A DNA stretch of 29,081 nucleotides from Skeletonema tropicum (lineage: Eukaryota; Bacillariophyta; Thalassiosirophyceae; Thalassiosirales; Thalassiosiraceae): positions 1-29,081 of the forward strand of contig JAWZXG010000077.1 in NCBI GenBank assembly GCA_037178625.1. Direction: 5' to 3'. The position numbers and the translations under genes were made by a program. Positions 8,462-20,621 of this stretch are shown one piece after another. Positions within the stretch are counted from its first letter, which is position 1; the number at the start of each line of letters is the position of its first letter. Under the pieces are notes generated by a model. The model was given only the letters and a program-made list of their open reading frames with translations. It was not told the DNA's origin and ran no database searches.

Positions 8462-9017
8462 AGCTAAAGCATCAATTGTATCAGAGAAACTCAAAGTGAA
8501 CCAAGTCCAAGTCACAGGGTTACCTAAACACTCTAGCTCTAGTGTCAATCTTTGCAGTTGCGATGATCTCTTGGATTTGGATGGACTGCGTTTTGGTTTT
8601 GTACTCTTATCAGCAGAAGCCTCTAATTTCTTCTCCCTCCAATCCTTCAACTGCTTTACCAAAATCTTCTTCGCGGTACTGAAGATGTCGTTGCAGTACC
8701 GGTGATCTTACATTTTCCGACGAGCTGATTGATGAGCTGTATATATCTGGCATACTCTTTCTCTTTCTCCTCTCATATGTACTGCTGCAAATAAGCGGTT
8801 GATCTCGTCTCCTCTTCAAAGGCGATGCAGGTGGAATCCAAGAAGCAAGCCGTGTTGATGCAGTATGCCTGTATGTGAAGAGTGTGTGCTTAGACTTAGA
8901 GTGTACTCGTTGAATTCCTCTTGATCTTGAGTCACAATAGGAAGTAGGAATTACGATCATGTCAAATTGGGCAGGAAGATGTGTTGTTAGAAAGAAGACA
9001 CGAAGCGAAGTAATCAA
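8453..9017 (-). CDS. Doubtful antisense gene, two overlapping frames
   Basis: Unrecognised. A frame from 9017 to 8610 (135 codons) is rich in Arg/Ser (KRRRDQ, YERRKRKS), and an overlapping frame to 8453 continues with a Lys-rich, coil-like stretch (KQLKDWREKKLEASADKS, then KPKRSPSKSKRSS). A one-base shift near the T-run at about 8667 would join them, but both arms agree there, so this would need a shared error or a real frameshift. It is convergent with and slightly overlaps the HA gene. Composition suggests coding; nothing identifies a function. Confidence 0.25.
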
Positions 9018-10612
9018 GACATGTCAACAAGAATCTATCGCTGTTGACATCAGTATGGACGGGGGACGTCACACAGTTGCGCAGACTGGGTTTGAATGAT
9101 CAAAGTAATCCCGCAGGATGAAGATCCCGGGTCCTTATGAGAGGCTCCTCATGATTGCTGTCTGTTGGCATGATTGAGTGAATGGTTGTGAGAGGTTTCT
9201 GTCGGCATGATTGCGAAAGGCTGTAAGAGCGCTTGATGCCTTCGGTCGTCGCCATGATTGATCTCTCTTGGGCTCTTCACGTTGGTTGAGCGGACAAGTC
9301 GAGTACCGAGTGACAAGGTTGAGAAGTTGACGTTCAAATTCATCACATTTTCAAGGCATCAAATGTAAAATCAATACATGCCTCGTTCTTCATACGCCGG
9401 TGCTTTCCATACGCAGCAGCGCTTCGTGAAGATGTCTTAATCTCACCCTTGACTTCTACTTCTTGCTCATCAGATGTCGGTCTACTTATCTCTTTTCTTT
9501 CCATCTGTTGCGCTTTTACTTCGTAGATACTTTCTCTTCCACTATGACAATTGGTCGCATATATGCTTGACGCATGTTATCTCTCTTTCAGATGTATCAT
9601 TTAATTTGTTCGTCTCCTTCATATGTACCTTTTTTTGGGCTGCAACTTCATATCAATCCAACAACATATGTATTGTATGTGTCCAGTTCCATCCTCTCCT
9701 CCCTGGTTATTAGTTCAACCCTACTGCAATCATAAGCAGCTTCATATTTTGCTCGGTTAAATATGACGTCCTTTTTGTCTCCAACTCGCTTTCAGGCCCT
9801 TGATCTGTCACAGAATCGAATGGTCTTGTCATGCTGCGCTGGCCTGATCCTGATTTTGCAGTCTTTTTTAGCCTTCTCTAGCCTTTCCTCTCAGTCAATT
9901 CGTGGATGTGTGTCGTACGTTGGTCCACTTTCTCTACAAGCGCGCAAATTCATAGTATGTTTTTCATAAGAATGATATGTTGTCTCTTGCCTAGAGATCC
10001 TAGTTCGTGTCTTCGTTGATCTCTTTGAAGGTTAGTGTTGTAACAGTGTTACAAATACAAATACAGTATTTTGATTGTGGCATCTATCACCTCTTTGCGT
10101 TGCTCCCCCCCCGACAAGTATGTGTTGAGTTCTAGACTCTGTTTAAGGATGTAATGTTTACCCTGGCACAACATCGAAAGCATGCAGTTGAAGTTTTCTT
10201 ATCACATAGCAACATTGTACATAGATACATAAGTATGTAGCCTCTCATGACCAAAAGAAGCCCACGGAGACCCACGAATCCCTTTCATTCTGGCTGAAAT
10301 CTGAAATCCAAGCTTTGCTTGCTTTGAATATGACCCTTGCTTCGCCTCGGCACTTCGAATTCGAACTCCCACAACGGTTCACACCCTTGTGATTTGACTG
10401 TTAACGTCTCTCTTCAATTGTCGCCTTTTTATATCACGTTATAGTATTTAGACACATAAAGAATAGAGGAATATGAAAGTCCGTCATAGCTATTTTGTCA
10501 CAATTCTAGAAAAATTGGAATTTTCCAAAAGAGCCGTGAACCGTCGTGCTCCCTCCCGCCCCGCCAAACACCACATCATTGATGGTAGGTACATGCACTT
10601 TGGCCGACGGCA
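9018..10612. other. Intergenic, about 1.6 kb, no convincing gene
   Basis: Short frames occur on both strands (for example 9149-9346 minus, 9474-9713 plus, 9763-9969 plus and 10473-10673 plus), but none has a domain; the 9474-9713 frame is merely hydrophobic, as expected of T-rich DNA. It includes a C8 run near 10107 and, just before the SNF2 start, a possible 5'-leader splice pair (donor GTAGGT near 10585, acceptor CAG near 10634). Mirror region: 18464-20056. Confidence 0.5.
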
Positions 10613-13600
10613 ATGCTACATAACCAACTCAGCAGAGCCACAAACGCCATGGAATTCGCCGCAGGTTCCGTAATGAATTACTTCAGTGATTCTCACGAGG
10701 AAAAAAAGGACGATGGGGATGTCATCGCTGCGCCACCGCCTCCTGCTGCAGCAGCTGCTGCCATCAAAAATGACAACGACCGAAAAGATTCGCCCAGGCG
10801 GACTGGACGGAAGAGGACGAGTACCTACGATGATTATTGATGGGCATGTGGTGAAAACGGTGAGTCATGATCCTTGATAATTGTAGACTTATTATAGCTG
10901 TGTATTGGGTGCTTTGAGTTCATCAAAGTGCTGCCTTTGATGTTTGGTGCACACGTTGTATTGATAACTTCAAACATGTTCCATGTACTCGAATATCGAA
11001 TATCTCACCTAATTTGTGTTCCTCCTCTACCATGATAGGCTAACAATTACGTGGTTAAAAGGAGACCGATACGTATCAGGAGCCTTCGAAGCAGATGCAC
11101 CCAAACAAAAAAAGATCGCCACTACATCATCCAACAATGACCAAAAACCCCGTGCTCCACGTAAGATCCCTGATTATGTTAAACAAAGGGGGGAACACAA
11201 CAATATCATCAAAGAGCGAATTGCCAAGGATGAATCCAAACGGTTCAATTACATGACTCGCAATTTCGCAGCGCTGGAGCCATTTGTGGATGAGAAAGTC
11301 AAAGCTGCCCTTAAGCGCAATCAAACTGTGGCAGCGGCGGAACCCGAACATCTCACCGTACTAGGAACTCCAACCGGATGCCGTACAAACTACTCTTCGC
11401 GATTATCAAATGGTAGGGGATTGGACTGGATGGTCAAGATGCATCAAAAGGGCATGCCATGGGTTCTGGGAGATGAGATGGGGCTGGGGAAGACATTACA
11501 GACGATCTCTGTCATTGCACATTTGAAAGAAAATATTCCCAATTTTAATGGGCCGTCCCTTGTCATTTGTCCCTTAAGTGTGTTGTACAGTTGGTGTGCG
11601 GAGGTTAAAAAGCATGCTCCCACTCTTAAATGTTTCCGGTTTCATGCATCCGACCCGAATGATCGTGGAGCAACAGAAACATACAATGTTGCATGACATT
11701 ATGAACTACGACATCGTTGTCACCACGTACGAAATGGCCAAGAATCCTCAAATTGTCGGTCTCATCCGCAATACCTACTTTAACCTGTGCGTATTGGACG
11801 AAGGACATGTTATTAAAAGCCTTACATCGCAAATCTCCGAGGCGGTGCGTAAAATCCATTGTCAGACCCGTGTCATTTTGACTGGAACGCCGTTGCAGAA
11901 CAATTTGGTGGAATTATATGCCATATTGAACTTTTTGTACCCTCAGTACTTTACCACTCCGAAAGTATTCGAGGATGCATTTGATATCACTCATAATAGG
12001 ATTGATCCAGAGATGTTGTTGAAGGCGAATAAGTTGTTGCAGAAGTTTATGAATTCGTAGGCTCAAGGGTGAGGTGGAGAAACTCATGCCAAAGAAGATT
12101 GAGACAAAGATTCTTTGTCCGTTGTCGTCGTCGCAAATCTTTTGGTATAAGGGGTATCTTATGAATGAGGTAGATTCGATTGTTAAGATGATGGAGCAGG
12201 AAGATCCTGATGCCTTGGCGGGTAAGGGGCGATGCTTCGTAATTTGGTGATGCAATTGAGGAAGGTTTGCCTTCATCCGTATTTATTTGGTAAGTTTGTA
12301 TTGTGTTGCGTATTCTACTCTGTTTCAACAGATATCATCTCATCAAGGATTTTGAACTATTAACTATGATTTTGCCTCTTTTCAGATTTTGCCGAAACAA
12401 ACATGAATGATACTACCGTGGAAGAACTTGTCGCAACATCGGGCAAATTGGCCGTGCTAGACAAGATTCTCATGTCCCTCTTCAAAAATGGACATCGTAC
12501 CTGTATCTTCTCTCAATTCACTTCGATGCTTAACATCCTTGAGGATTATTGCATCTTGAGAGGATGGAAATATTGCCGCTTTGATGGTGGAACGCCAAGG
12601 GCTCAGAGGAATCACATTATCAACCAGTTTAACGCACCTGGCAGCACTGATTTCATCTTCCTCATGTCTACTCGAAGTGGAGGGCTGGGTATCAATCTGC
12701 AAACAGCTTGATACATGCATGTGAGTGTGAAGAAATTTTAATCATCGCTTTAGTTTCTCGGATGTTGAACTCACCCATTCACTCCTCTCCTTCTTTCAGT
12801 CTCTTTGACTCTGACTGGAATCCTCAGCCTGACCTTCAAGCGATGGCACGTGTTCATCGCATTGGCCAAAAGAAGACTGTACACGTGTACCGCTTGATAT
12901 CAGCTGGAACTGTAGAAGAGAGGATTGTGGAAAGGGGCCGAAAAGAAGGTAAGTAAATTATTGAATTTTTTCCTTCCGCACACATTAATGTTCGGATTTA
13001 CTCACATCCGCTATCCGTCATTGTTTTAGTTGTACCTTGATCAAATGGTGAATAGAGGTGTTAGCAATGGGAGCGATGGACGACGATGATGATGGAGTGA
13101 CAAGCTCGGAATTGCTTGCGTCACTCACTTTTGGCCTCAAATGCCATCTTCAAATCTGACAATGACCTCCCTAGTGATTCCGATATTTCCCGAGTTACTG
13201 ATCGCACCCGTAACGAAGAATCTTCCGAAGGCTTGTTGCAAGGTGGAGCGTTGAAGAAAGCCAGTGATTATGACCAGGATAAAGAGCTCACTGATGCGAG
13301 AAATTTCTGCGGTGTAGATTTCCGTAAGCTTCGGGAGGAGAAAGATCAAAAGCTTAGCGGGAAAGGTTCCAAGAAGAAGAATAAGATGTTGGATAAGCTC
13401 AAGTCGGAGTGGATGCAAGCGCAGACAGGCGAAAACGAGGATGAAATGGGCAAAGGGAAGAGGAACAGAAAGAGCCGTCTTTTACAAGTTGCATCTAATG
13501 GGTCTGGATGGGGTCAAAGCCGCGTTCCCGTACTGGCTATGAATAATTATGAGTTACTGTCAGGTGAGCCATCTGTATGGAGGGAAACGAAGAAGTCTAA

Positions 13601-14258
13601 AATTGTGCCGCAGAAGAAGAAGGTCAACAACTTTGCCAACCAGGACTTTTTGCCAGATTTGTGGTGGACGGAGGATTGCTGATCGAATGTCCTCGTTGCC
13701 CAGTGTCAGTTCATTCTGAATGCTGTGGACTCCATCCAGATGATTTTCAGTGTTGCAATCAATCATCACTGTATCACTTGTGGAAAGAACGCAGCTGGAG
13801 CTGGGGGGCTACTTTACCGCTGTCAGTCCTGCCCCCACGCGTATTGCCCCGATTGCTTGCCAGCTGGTGAGATATAAGATTCCTCGGAACAAATGTGCCT
13901 CGCTTCGAAAAACTTAATTTCAATAGAAACAATTTATACCAGTACATTCACTGCAGCAAGCAGTGCGAGGAGGTCGCCAAGGCGGAGTTTGGCTTCAAGG
14001 AAGAGGCGGATTAAACCGAAATTGCCAGGAAAGTTGGACGTGAGCTACTCGTTTGGAGCAAATGCGATGGATGTGAAAGATATTGCGAAAATGCATCGGG
14101 AGAAGGCTTTGGGTATTTGGCAGCGTAACACTCCGAGTAAAGGAGCCAGGTCATCTTCTCCTAGGAAGACTCCGAGCAAAGGAGTCAGGTCTTCTCCTAG
14201 GAAGACTCCAAGGAAGATGTCACCAAAGAAAGAAGTGTTTGATTTGACTAGTCCTTGA
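10613..14258 (+). CDS. SNF2-family chromatin remodeller with PHD finger, frameshifted copy
   Basis: Five exons, with introns at 10860-11038, 12290-12385, 12721-12799 and 12949-13029, all GT-AG. The protein is an ATP-dependent DNA translocase acting on nucleosomes; see the mirror copy at 14837-18463 for its domains. In this arm the frame is broken at roughly fifteen or more places by one- or two-base differences, for example CC at 10824-10825, AAAA at 11057-11060, CC at 11370-11371, GGGG at 11416-11419, GG at 11667-11668, AA at 12052-12053, a missing G at about 12226, and several in the PHD region (13640-14010). One base is correct here and missing in the other arm: TTTT at 12140-12143. Because splice sites and amino acids otherwise match exactly, I read this as poor consensus, not a pseudogene. 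Confidence 0.85.
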
Positions 14259-14836
14259 AATATGTGGCTGTTTGACCTTGATAGAAGAGGGAGCAGGATA
14301 TTCAGTTGTGCTTTATGTTGTTCGTGGGATTGAAGAAAAGGTATGATGAAATATCACTTAGAAGGGAAGTATCGTATCTCGCTAGACTATATTATGTTTG
14401 TACAGTTAGTAGAGAAATAAGGTAACGTCTAGCATCATTTAGGAACGTGAGGCAGTAAAAGACCGTACATTGTACCTAAGCAAGGTCCAGATTATACTCG
14501 TGTAGATATCTAATCTGATTAATTTTGTATTTATTTATTTATTTATTAAATAAATAAATAAATAAATACAAAATTAATCAGATTAGATATCTACACGAGT
14601 ATAATCTGGACCTGCTTAGGTACAATGTACGGTCTTTTACTGCCTCACGTTCCTAAATGATGCTAGACGTTACCTTATTTCTCTACTAACTGTACAAACA
14701 TAATATAGTCTAGCGAGATACGATACTTCCCTTCTAAGTGATATTTCATCATACCTTTTCTTCAATCCCACGAACAACATAAAGCACAACTGAATATCCT
14801 GCTCCCTCTTCTATCAAGGTCAAACAGCCACATATT
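14259..14836. other. 3' flanks of the two SNF2 copies meeting at the centre
   Basis: On each side about 290 bp of AT-rich sequence follows the SNF2 stop codon and ends in the TTTA/AAAT microsatellite. There is no ORF of note. The two SNF2 copies are convergent, so any transcript running through the centre would form a long self-complementary hairpin. Confidence 0.7.
14484..14612. repeat. Perfect palindromic centre with TTTA/AAAT microsatellite
   Basis: About 129 bases around 14548 form an uninterrupted palindrome with a one-base spacer. The core (14527-14569) is a run of TTTA units that turns directly into its complement, AAAT units. The first arm difference outward is an extra A in the left arm near 14482. 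There is essentially no spacer, which is typical of fold-back chimeras and of hairpin-primed inverted duplications. Confidence 0.9.
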
Positions 14837-17800
14837 TCAAGGACTAGTCAAATCAAACACTTCTTTCTTTGGTGACATCTTCCTTGGAGTCTTCCTAGGA
14901 GAAGACCTGACTCCTTTGCTCGGAGTCTTCCTAGGAGAAGATGACCTGGCTCCTTTACTCGGAGTGTTACGCTGCCAAATACCCAAAGCCTTCTCCCGAT
15001 GCATTTTCGCAATATCTTTCACATCCATCGCATTTGCTCCAAACGAGTAGCTCACGTCCAACTTTCCTGGCAATTTCGGTTTAATCGCCTCTTCCTTGAA
15101 GCCAAACTCCGCCTTGGCGACCTCCTCGCACTGCTTGCTGCAGTGAATGTACTGGTATAAATTGTTTCTATTGAAATTAAGTTTTTCGAAGCGAGGCACA
15201 TTTGTTCCGAGGAATCTTATCTCACCAGCTGGCAAGCAATCGGGGCAATACGCGTGGGGGCAGGACTGACAGCGGTAAAGTAGCCCCCCAGCTCCAGCTG
15301 CGTTCTTTCCACAAGTGATACAGTGATGATGATTGCAACACTGAAAATCATCTGGATGGAGTCCACAGCATTCAGAATGAACTGACACTGGGCAACGAGG
15401 ACATTCGATCAGCAATCCTCCGTCACCACAAATCTGGCAAAAGTCCTGGTTGGCAAAGTTGTTGACCTTCTTCTTCTGCGGCACAATTTTAGACTTCTTC
15501 GTTTCCCTCCATACAGATGGCTCACCTGACAGTAACTCATAATTATTCATAGCCAGTACGGGAACGCGGCTTTGACCCCATCCAGACCCATTAGATGCAA
15601 CTTGTAAAAGACGGCTCTTTCTGTTCCTCTTCCCTTTGCCCATTTCATCCTCGTTTTCGCCTGTCTGCGCTTGCATCCACTCCGACTTGAGCTTATCCAA
15701 CATCTTATTCTTCTTCTTGGAACCTTTCCCGCTAAGCTTTTGATCTTTCTCCTCCCGAAGCTTACGGAAATCTACACCGCAGAAATTTCTCGCATCAGTG
15801 AGCTCTTTATCCTGGTCATAATCACTGGCTTTCTTCAACGCTCCACCTTGCAACAAGCCTTCGGAAGATTCTTCGTTACGGGTGCGATCAGTAACTCGGG
15901 AAATATCGGAATCACTAGGGAGGTCATTGTCAGATTTGAAGATGGCATTTGAGCCAAAAGTGAGTGACGCAAGCAATTCCGAGCTTGTCACTCCATCATC
16001 ATCGTCGTCCATCGCTCCATTGCTAACACCTCTATTCACCATTTGATCAAGGTACAACTAAAACAATGACGGATAGCGGATGTGAGTAAATCCGAACATA
16101 ATGTGTGCGGAAGGAAAAAATTCAATAATTTACTTACCTTCTTTTCGGCCCTTTCCACAATCCTCTCTTCTACAGTTCCAGCTGATATCAAGCGGTACAC
16201 GTGTACAGTCTTCTTTTGGCCAATGCGATGAACACGTGCCATCGCTTGAAGGTCAGGCTGAGGATTCCAGTCAGAGTCAAAGAGACTGAAAGAAGGAGAG
16301 GAGTGAATGGGTGAGTTCAACATCCGAGAAACTAAAGCGATGATTAAAATTTCTTCACACTCACATGCATGTATCAGCTGTTTGCAGATTGATACCCAGC
16401 CCTCCACTTCGAGTAGACATGAGGAAGATGAAATCAGTGCTGCCAGGTGCGTTAAACTGGTTGATAATGTGATTCCTCTGAGCCCTTGGCGTTCCACCAT
16501 CAAAGCGGCAATATTTCCATCCTCTCAAGATGCAATAATCCTCAAGGATGTTAAGCATCGAAGTGAATTGAGAGAAGATACAGGTACGATGTCCATTTTT
16601 GAAGAGGGACATGAGAATCTTGTCTAGCACGGCCAATTTGCCCGATGTTGCGACAAGTTCTTCCACGGTAGTATCATTCATGTTTGTTTCGGCAAAATCT
16701 GAAAAGAGGCAAAATCATAGTTAATAGTTCAAAATCTTGATGAGATGATATCTGTTGAAACAGAGTAGAATACGCAACACAATACAAACTTACCAAATAA
16801 ATACGGATGAAGGCAAACCTTCCTCAATTGCATCACCAAATTACGAAGCATCGCCCCCTTACCCGCCAAGGCATCAGGATCTTCCTGCTCCATCATCTTA
16901 ACAATCGAATCTACCTCATTCATAAGATACCCCTTATACCAAAGATTTGCGACGACGACAACGGACAAAGAATCTTTGTCTCAATCTTCTTTGGCATGAG
17001 TTTCTCCACCTCACCCTTGAGCCTACGAATCATAAACTTCTGCAACAACTTATTCGCCTTCAACAACATCTCTGGATCAATCCTATTATGAGTGATATCA
17101 AATGCATCCTCGAATACTTTCGGAGTGGTAAAGTACTGAGGGTACAAAAAGTTCAATATGGCATATAATTCCACCAAATTGTTCTGCAACGGCGTTCCAG
17201 TCAAAATGACACGGGTCTGACAATGGATTTTACGCACCGCCTCGGAGATTTGCGATGTAAGGCTTTTAATAACATGTCCTTCGTCCAATACGCACAGGTT
17301 AAAGTAGGTATTGCGGATGAGACCGACAATTTGAGGATTCTTGGCCATTTCGTACGTGGTGACAACGATGTCGTAGTTCATAATGTCATGCAACATTGTA
17401 TGTTTCTGTTGCTCACGATCATTCGGGTCGGATGCATGAAACCGGAAACATTTAAGAGTGGGAGCATGCTTTTTAACCTCCGCACACCAACTGTACAACA
17501 CACTTAAGGGACAAATGACAAGGGACGGCCCATTAAAATTGGGAATATTTTCTTTCAAATGTGCAATGACAGAGATCGTCTGTAATGTCTTCCCCAGCCC
17601 CATCTCATCTCCCAGAACCCATGGCATGCCCTTTTGATGCATCTTGACCATCCAGTCCAATCCTACCATTTGATAATCGCGAAGAGTAGTTTGTACGGCA
17701 TCCGGTTGAGTTCCTAGTACGGTGAGATGTTCGGGTTCCGCCGCTGCCACAGTTTGATTGCGCTTAAGGGCAGCTTTGACTTTCTCATCCACAAATGGCT

Positions 17801-18463
17801 CCAGCGCTGCGAAATTGCGAGTCATGTAATTGAACCGTTTGGATTCATCCTTGGCAATTCGCTCTTTGATGATATTGTTGTGTTCCCCCCTTTGTTTAAC
17901 ATAATCAGGGATCTTACGTGGAGCACGGGGTTTTTGGTCATTGTTGGATGATGTAGTGGCGATCTTTTTTTGTTTGGGTGCATCTGCTTCGAAGGCTCCT
18001 GATACGTATCGGTCTCCTTTAACCACGTAATTGTTAGCCTATCATGTAGAGGAGGAACACAAATTAGGTGAGATATTCGATATTCGAGTACATGGAACAT
18101 GTTTGAAGTTATCAATACAACGTGTGCACCAAAACATCAAAGGCAGCACTTTGATGAACTCAAAGCACCCAATACACAGCTATAATAAGTCTACAATTAT
18201 CAAGGATCATGACTCACCGTTTTCACCACATGCCCATCAATAATCATCGTAGTACTCGTCCTCTTCCGTCCAGTCCGCCTGGGCGAATCTTTTCGGTCGT
18301 TGTCATTTTTGATGGCAGCAGCTGCTGCAGCAGGAGGCGGTGGCGCAGCGATGACATCCCCATCGTCCTTTTTTTCCTCGTGAGAATCACTGAAGTAATT
18401 CATTACGGAACCTGCGGCGAATTCCATGGCGTTTGTGGCTCTGCTGAGTTGGTTATGTAGCAT
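14837..18463 (-). CDS. SNF2-family chromatin remodeller with PHD finger, 1064 aa
   Basis: Exons are complement 18218-18463, 16794-18038, 16365-16698, 16138-16285 and 14837-16057; the phases fit exactly once one T, missing at 16941-16943, is restored from the other arm. Start: ATG 18463, or the in-frame ATG 36 bases later (MEFAAGS) in a better context. ATPase motifs: [19 protein letters not shown] (about 225-233), DEGH (334-337), TGTPLQNN (362-369), [12 protein letters not shown] (about 593-604), ARVHRIGQ (about 625-632). After the helicase, [12 protein letters not shown] and [17 protein letters not shown] resemble the post-helicase bridge of ISWI/CHD remodellers. There is no bromodomain, chromodomain or HAND-SANT-SLIDE. 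Instead there is a PHD finger from C865 ([16 protein letters not shown]) and a second Cys/His cluster to about 932. The tail has SPRKTP repeats and ends VFDLTSP, like a SUMO-interacting motif. Predicted nuclear; histone-tail reading is inferred from the PHD. Confidence 0.92.
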
Positions 18464-20056
18464 TGCCGTCGGCCAAAGTGCATGTACCTACCATCAATGA
18501 TGTGGTGTTTGGCGGGGCGGGAGGGAGCACGACGGTTCACGGCTCTTTTGGAAAATTCCAATTTTTCTAGAATTGTGACAAAATAGCTATGACGGACTTT
18601 CATATTCCTCTATTCTTTATGTGTCTAAATACTATAACGTGATATAAAAAGGCGACAATTGAAGAGAGACGTTAACAGTCAAATCACAAGGGTGTGAACC
18701 GTTGTGGGAGTTCGAATTCGAAGTGCCGAGGCGAAGCAAGGGTCATATTCAAAGCAAGCAAAGCTTGGATTTCAGATTTCAGCCAGAATGAAAGGGATTC
18801 GTGGGTCTCCGTGGGCTTCTTTTTGGTCATGAGAGGCTACATACTTATGTATCTATGTACAATGTTGCTATGTGATAAGAAAACTTCAACTGCATGCTTT
18901 CGATGTTGTGCCAGGGTAAACATTACATCCTTAAACAGAGTCTAGAACTCAACACATACTTGTCGGGGGGGGAGCAACGCAAAGAGGTGATAGATGCCAC
19001 AATCAAAATACTGTATTTGTATTTGTAACACTGTTACAACACTAACCTTCAAAGAGATCAACGAAGACACGAACTAGGATCTCTAGGCAAGAGACAACAT
19101 ATCATTCTTATGAAAAACATACTATGAATTTGCGCGCTTGTAGAGAAAGTGGACCAACGTACGACACATCCACGAATTGACTGAGAGGAAAGGCTAGAGA
19201 AGGCTAAAAAAGACTGCAAAATCAGGATCAGGCCAGCGCAGCATGACAAGACCATTCGATTCTGTGACAGATCAAGGGCCTGAAAGCGAGTTGGAGACAA
19301 AAAGGACGTCATATTTAACCGAGCAAAATATGAAGCTGCTTATGATTGCAGTAGGGTTGAACTAATAACCAGGGAGGAGAGGATGGAACTGGACACATAC
19401 AATACATATGTTGTTGGATTGATATGAAGTTGCAGCCCAAAAAAAGGTACATATGAAGGAGACGAACAAATTAAATGATACATCTGAAAGAGAGATAACA
19501 TGCGTCAAGCATATATGCGACCAATTGTCATAGTGGAAGAGAAAGTATCTACGAAGTAAAAGCGCAACAGATGGAAAGAAAAGAGATAAGTAGACCGACA
19601 TCTGATGAGCAAGAAGTAGAAGTCAAGGGTGAGATTAAGACATCTTCACGAAGCGCTGCTGCGTATGGAAAGCACCGGCGTATGAAGAACGAGGCATGTA
19701 TTGATTTTACATTTGATGCCTTGAAAATGTGATGAATTTGAACGTCAACTTCTCAACCTTGTCACTCGGTACTCGACTTGTCCGCTCAACCAACGTGAAG
19801 AGCCCAAGAGAGATCAATCATGGCGACGACCGAAGGCATCAAGCGCTCTTACAGCCTTTCGCAATCATGCCGACAGAAACCTCTCACAACCATTCACTCA
19901 ATCATGCCAACAGACAGCAATCATGAGGAGCTCTCATAAGGACCCGGGATCTTCATCCTGCGGGATTACTTTGATCATTCAAACCCAGTCTGCGCAACTG
20001 TGTGACGTCCCCCGTCCATACTGATGTCAACAGCGATAGATTCTTGTTGACATGTC

Positions 20057-20621
20057 TTGATTACTTCGCTTCGTGTCTTCTTTCTAACAACACATCTTCC
20101 TGCCCAATTTGACATGATCGTAATTCCTACTTCCTATTGTGACTCAAGATCAAGAGGAATTCAACGAGTACACTCTAAGTCTAAGCACACACTCTTCACA
20201 TACAGGCATACTGCATCAACACGGCTTGCTTCTTGGATTCCACCTGCATCGCCTTTGAAGAGGAGACGAGATCAACCGCTTATTTGCAGCAGTACATATG
20301 AGAGGAGAAAGAGAAAGAGTATGCCAGATATATACAGCTCATCAATCAGCTCGTCGGAAAATGTAAGATCACCGGTACTGCAACGACATCTTCAGTACCG
20401 CGAAGAAGATTTTGGTAAAGCAGTTGAAGGATTGGAGGGAGAAGAAATTAGAGGCTTCTGCTGATAAGAGTACAAAACCAAAACGCAGTCCATCCAAATC
20501 CAAGAGATCATCGCAACTGCAAAGATTGACACTAGAGCTAGAGTGTTTAGGTAACCCTGTGACTTGGACTTGGTTCACTTTGAGTTTCTCTGATACAATT
20601 GATGCTTTAGCTTTAGGGTAG
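20057..20621 (+). CDS. Doubtful gene, two overlapping frames (mirror copy)
   Basis: Mirror of the minus-strand candidate at 8453-9017, with the same two frames (20057-20464 and about 20412-20621). No arm difference repairs the frame break. Confidence 0.25.

Larger units (their letters stand above)
1..14547. repeat. Left arm of a 29-kb inverted repeat
   Basis: The whole arm is the reverse complement of 14549-29081. Paired coordinates sum to 29082 at the outer end, drift to 29074 near 8.3 kb, then rise to 29096 at the centre, so the left arm first lacks about 8 bases and then gains about 22. Differences seen are one- or two-base indels, mostly in homopolymers. The outer 3.3 kb shows no length difference, while the inner 4 kb holds about twenty. 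This is seen directly; whether the arm is biological or a fold-back artefact is inference. Confidence 0.97.

Noticed and set aside
9474..9713. Membrane protein ORF
   Set aside because: Hydrophobicity follows from T-rich DNA; no family match and no supporting signals.
10613..14258. Left SNF2 copy as a pseudogene
   Set aside because: Splice sites and residues match the intact arm, and every break is a one- or two-base indel; decay would also bring substitutions and splice-site loss.
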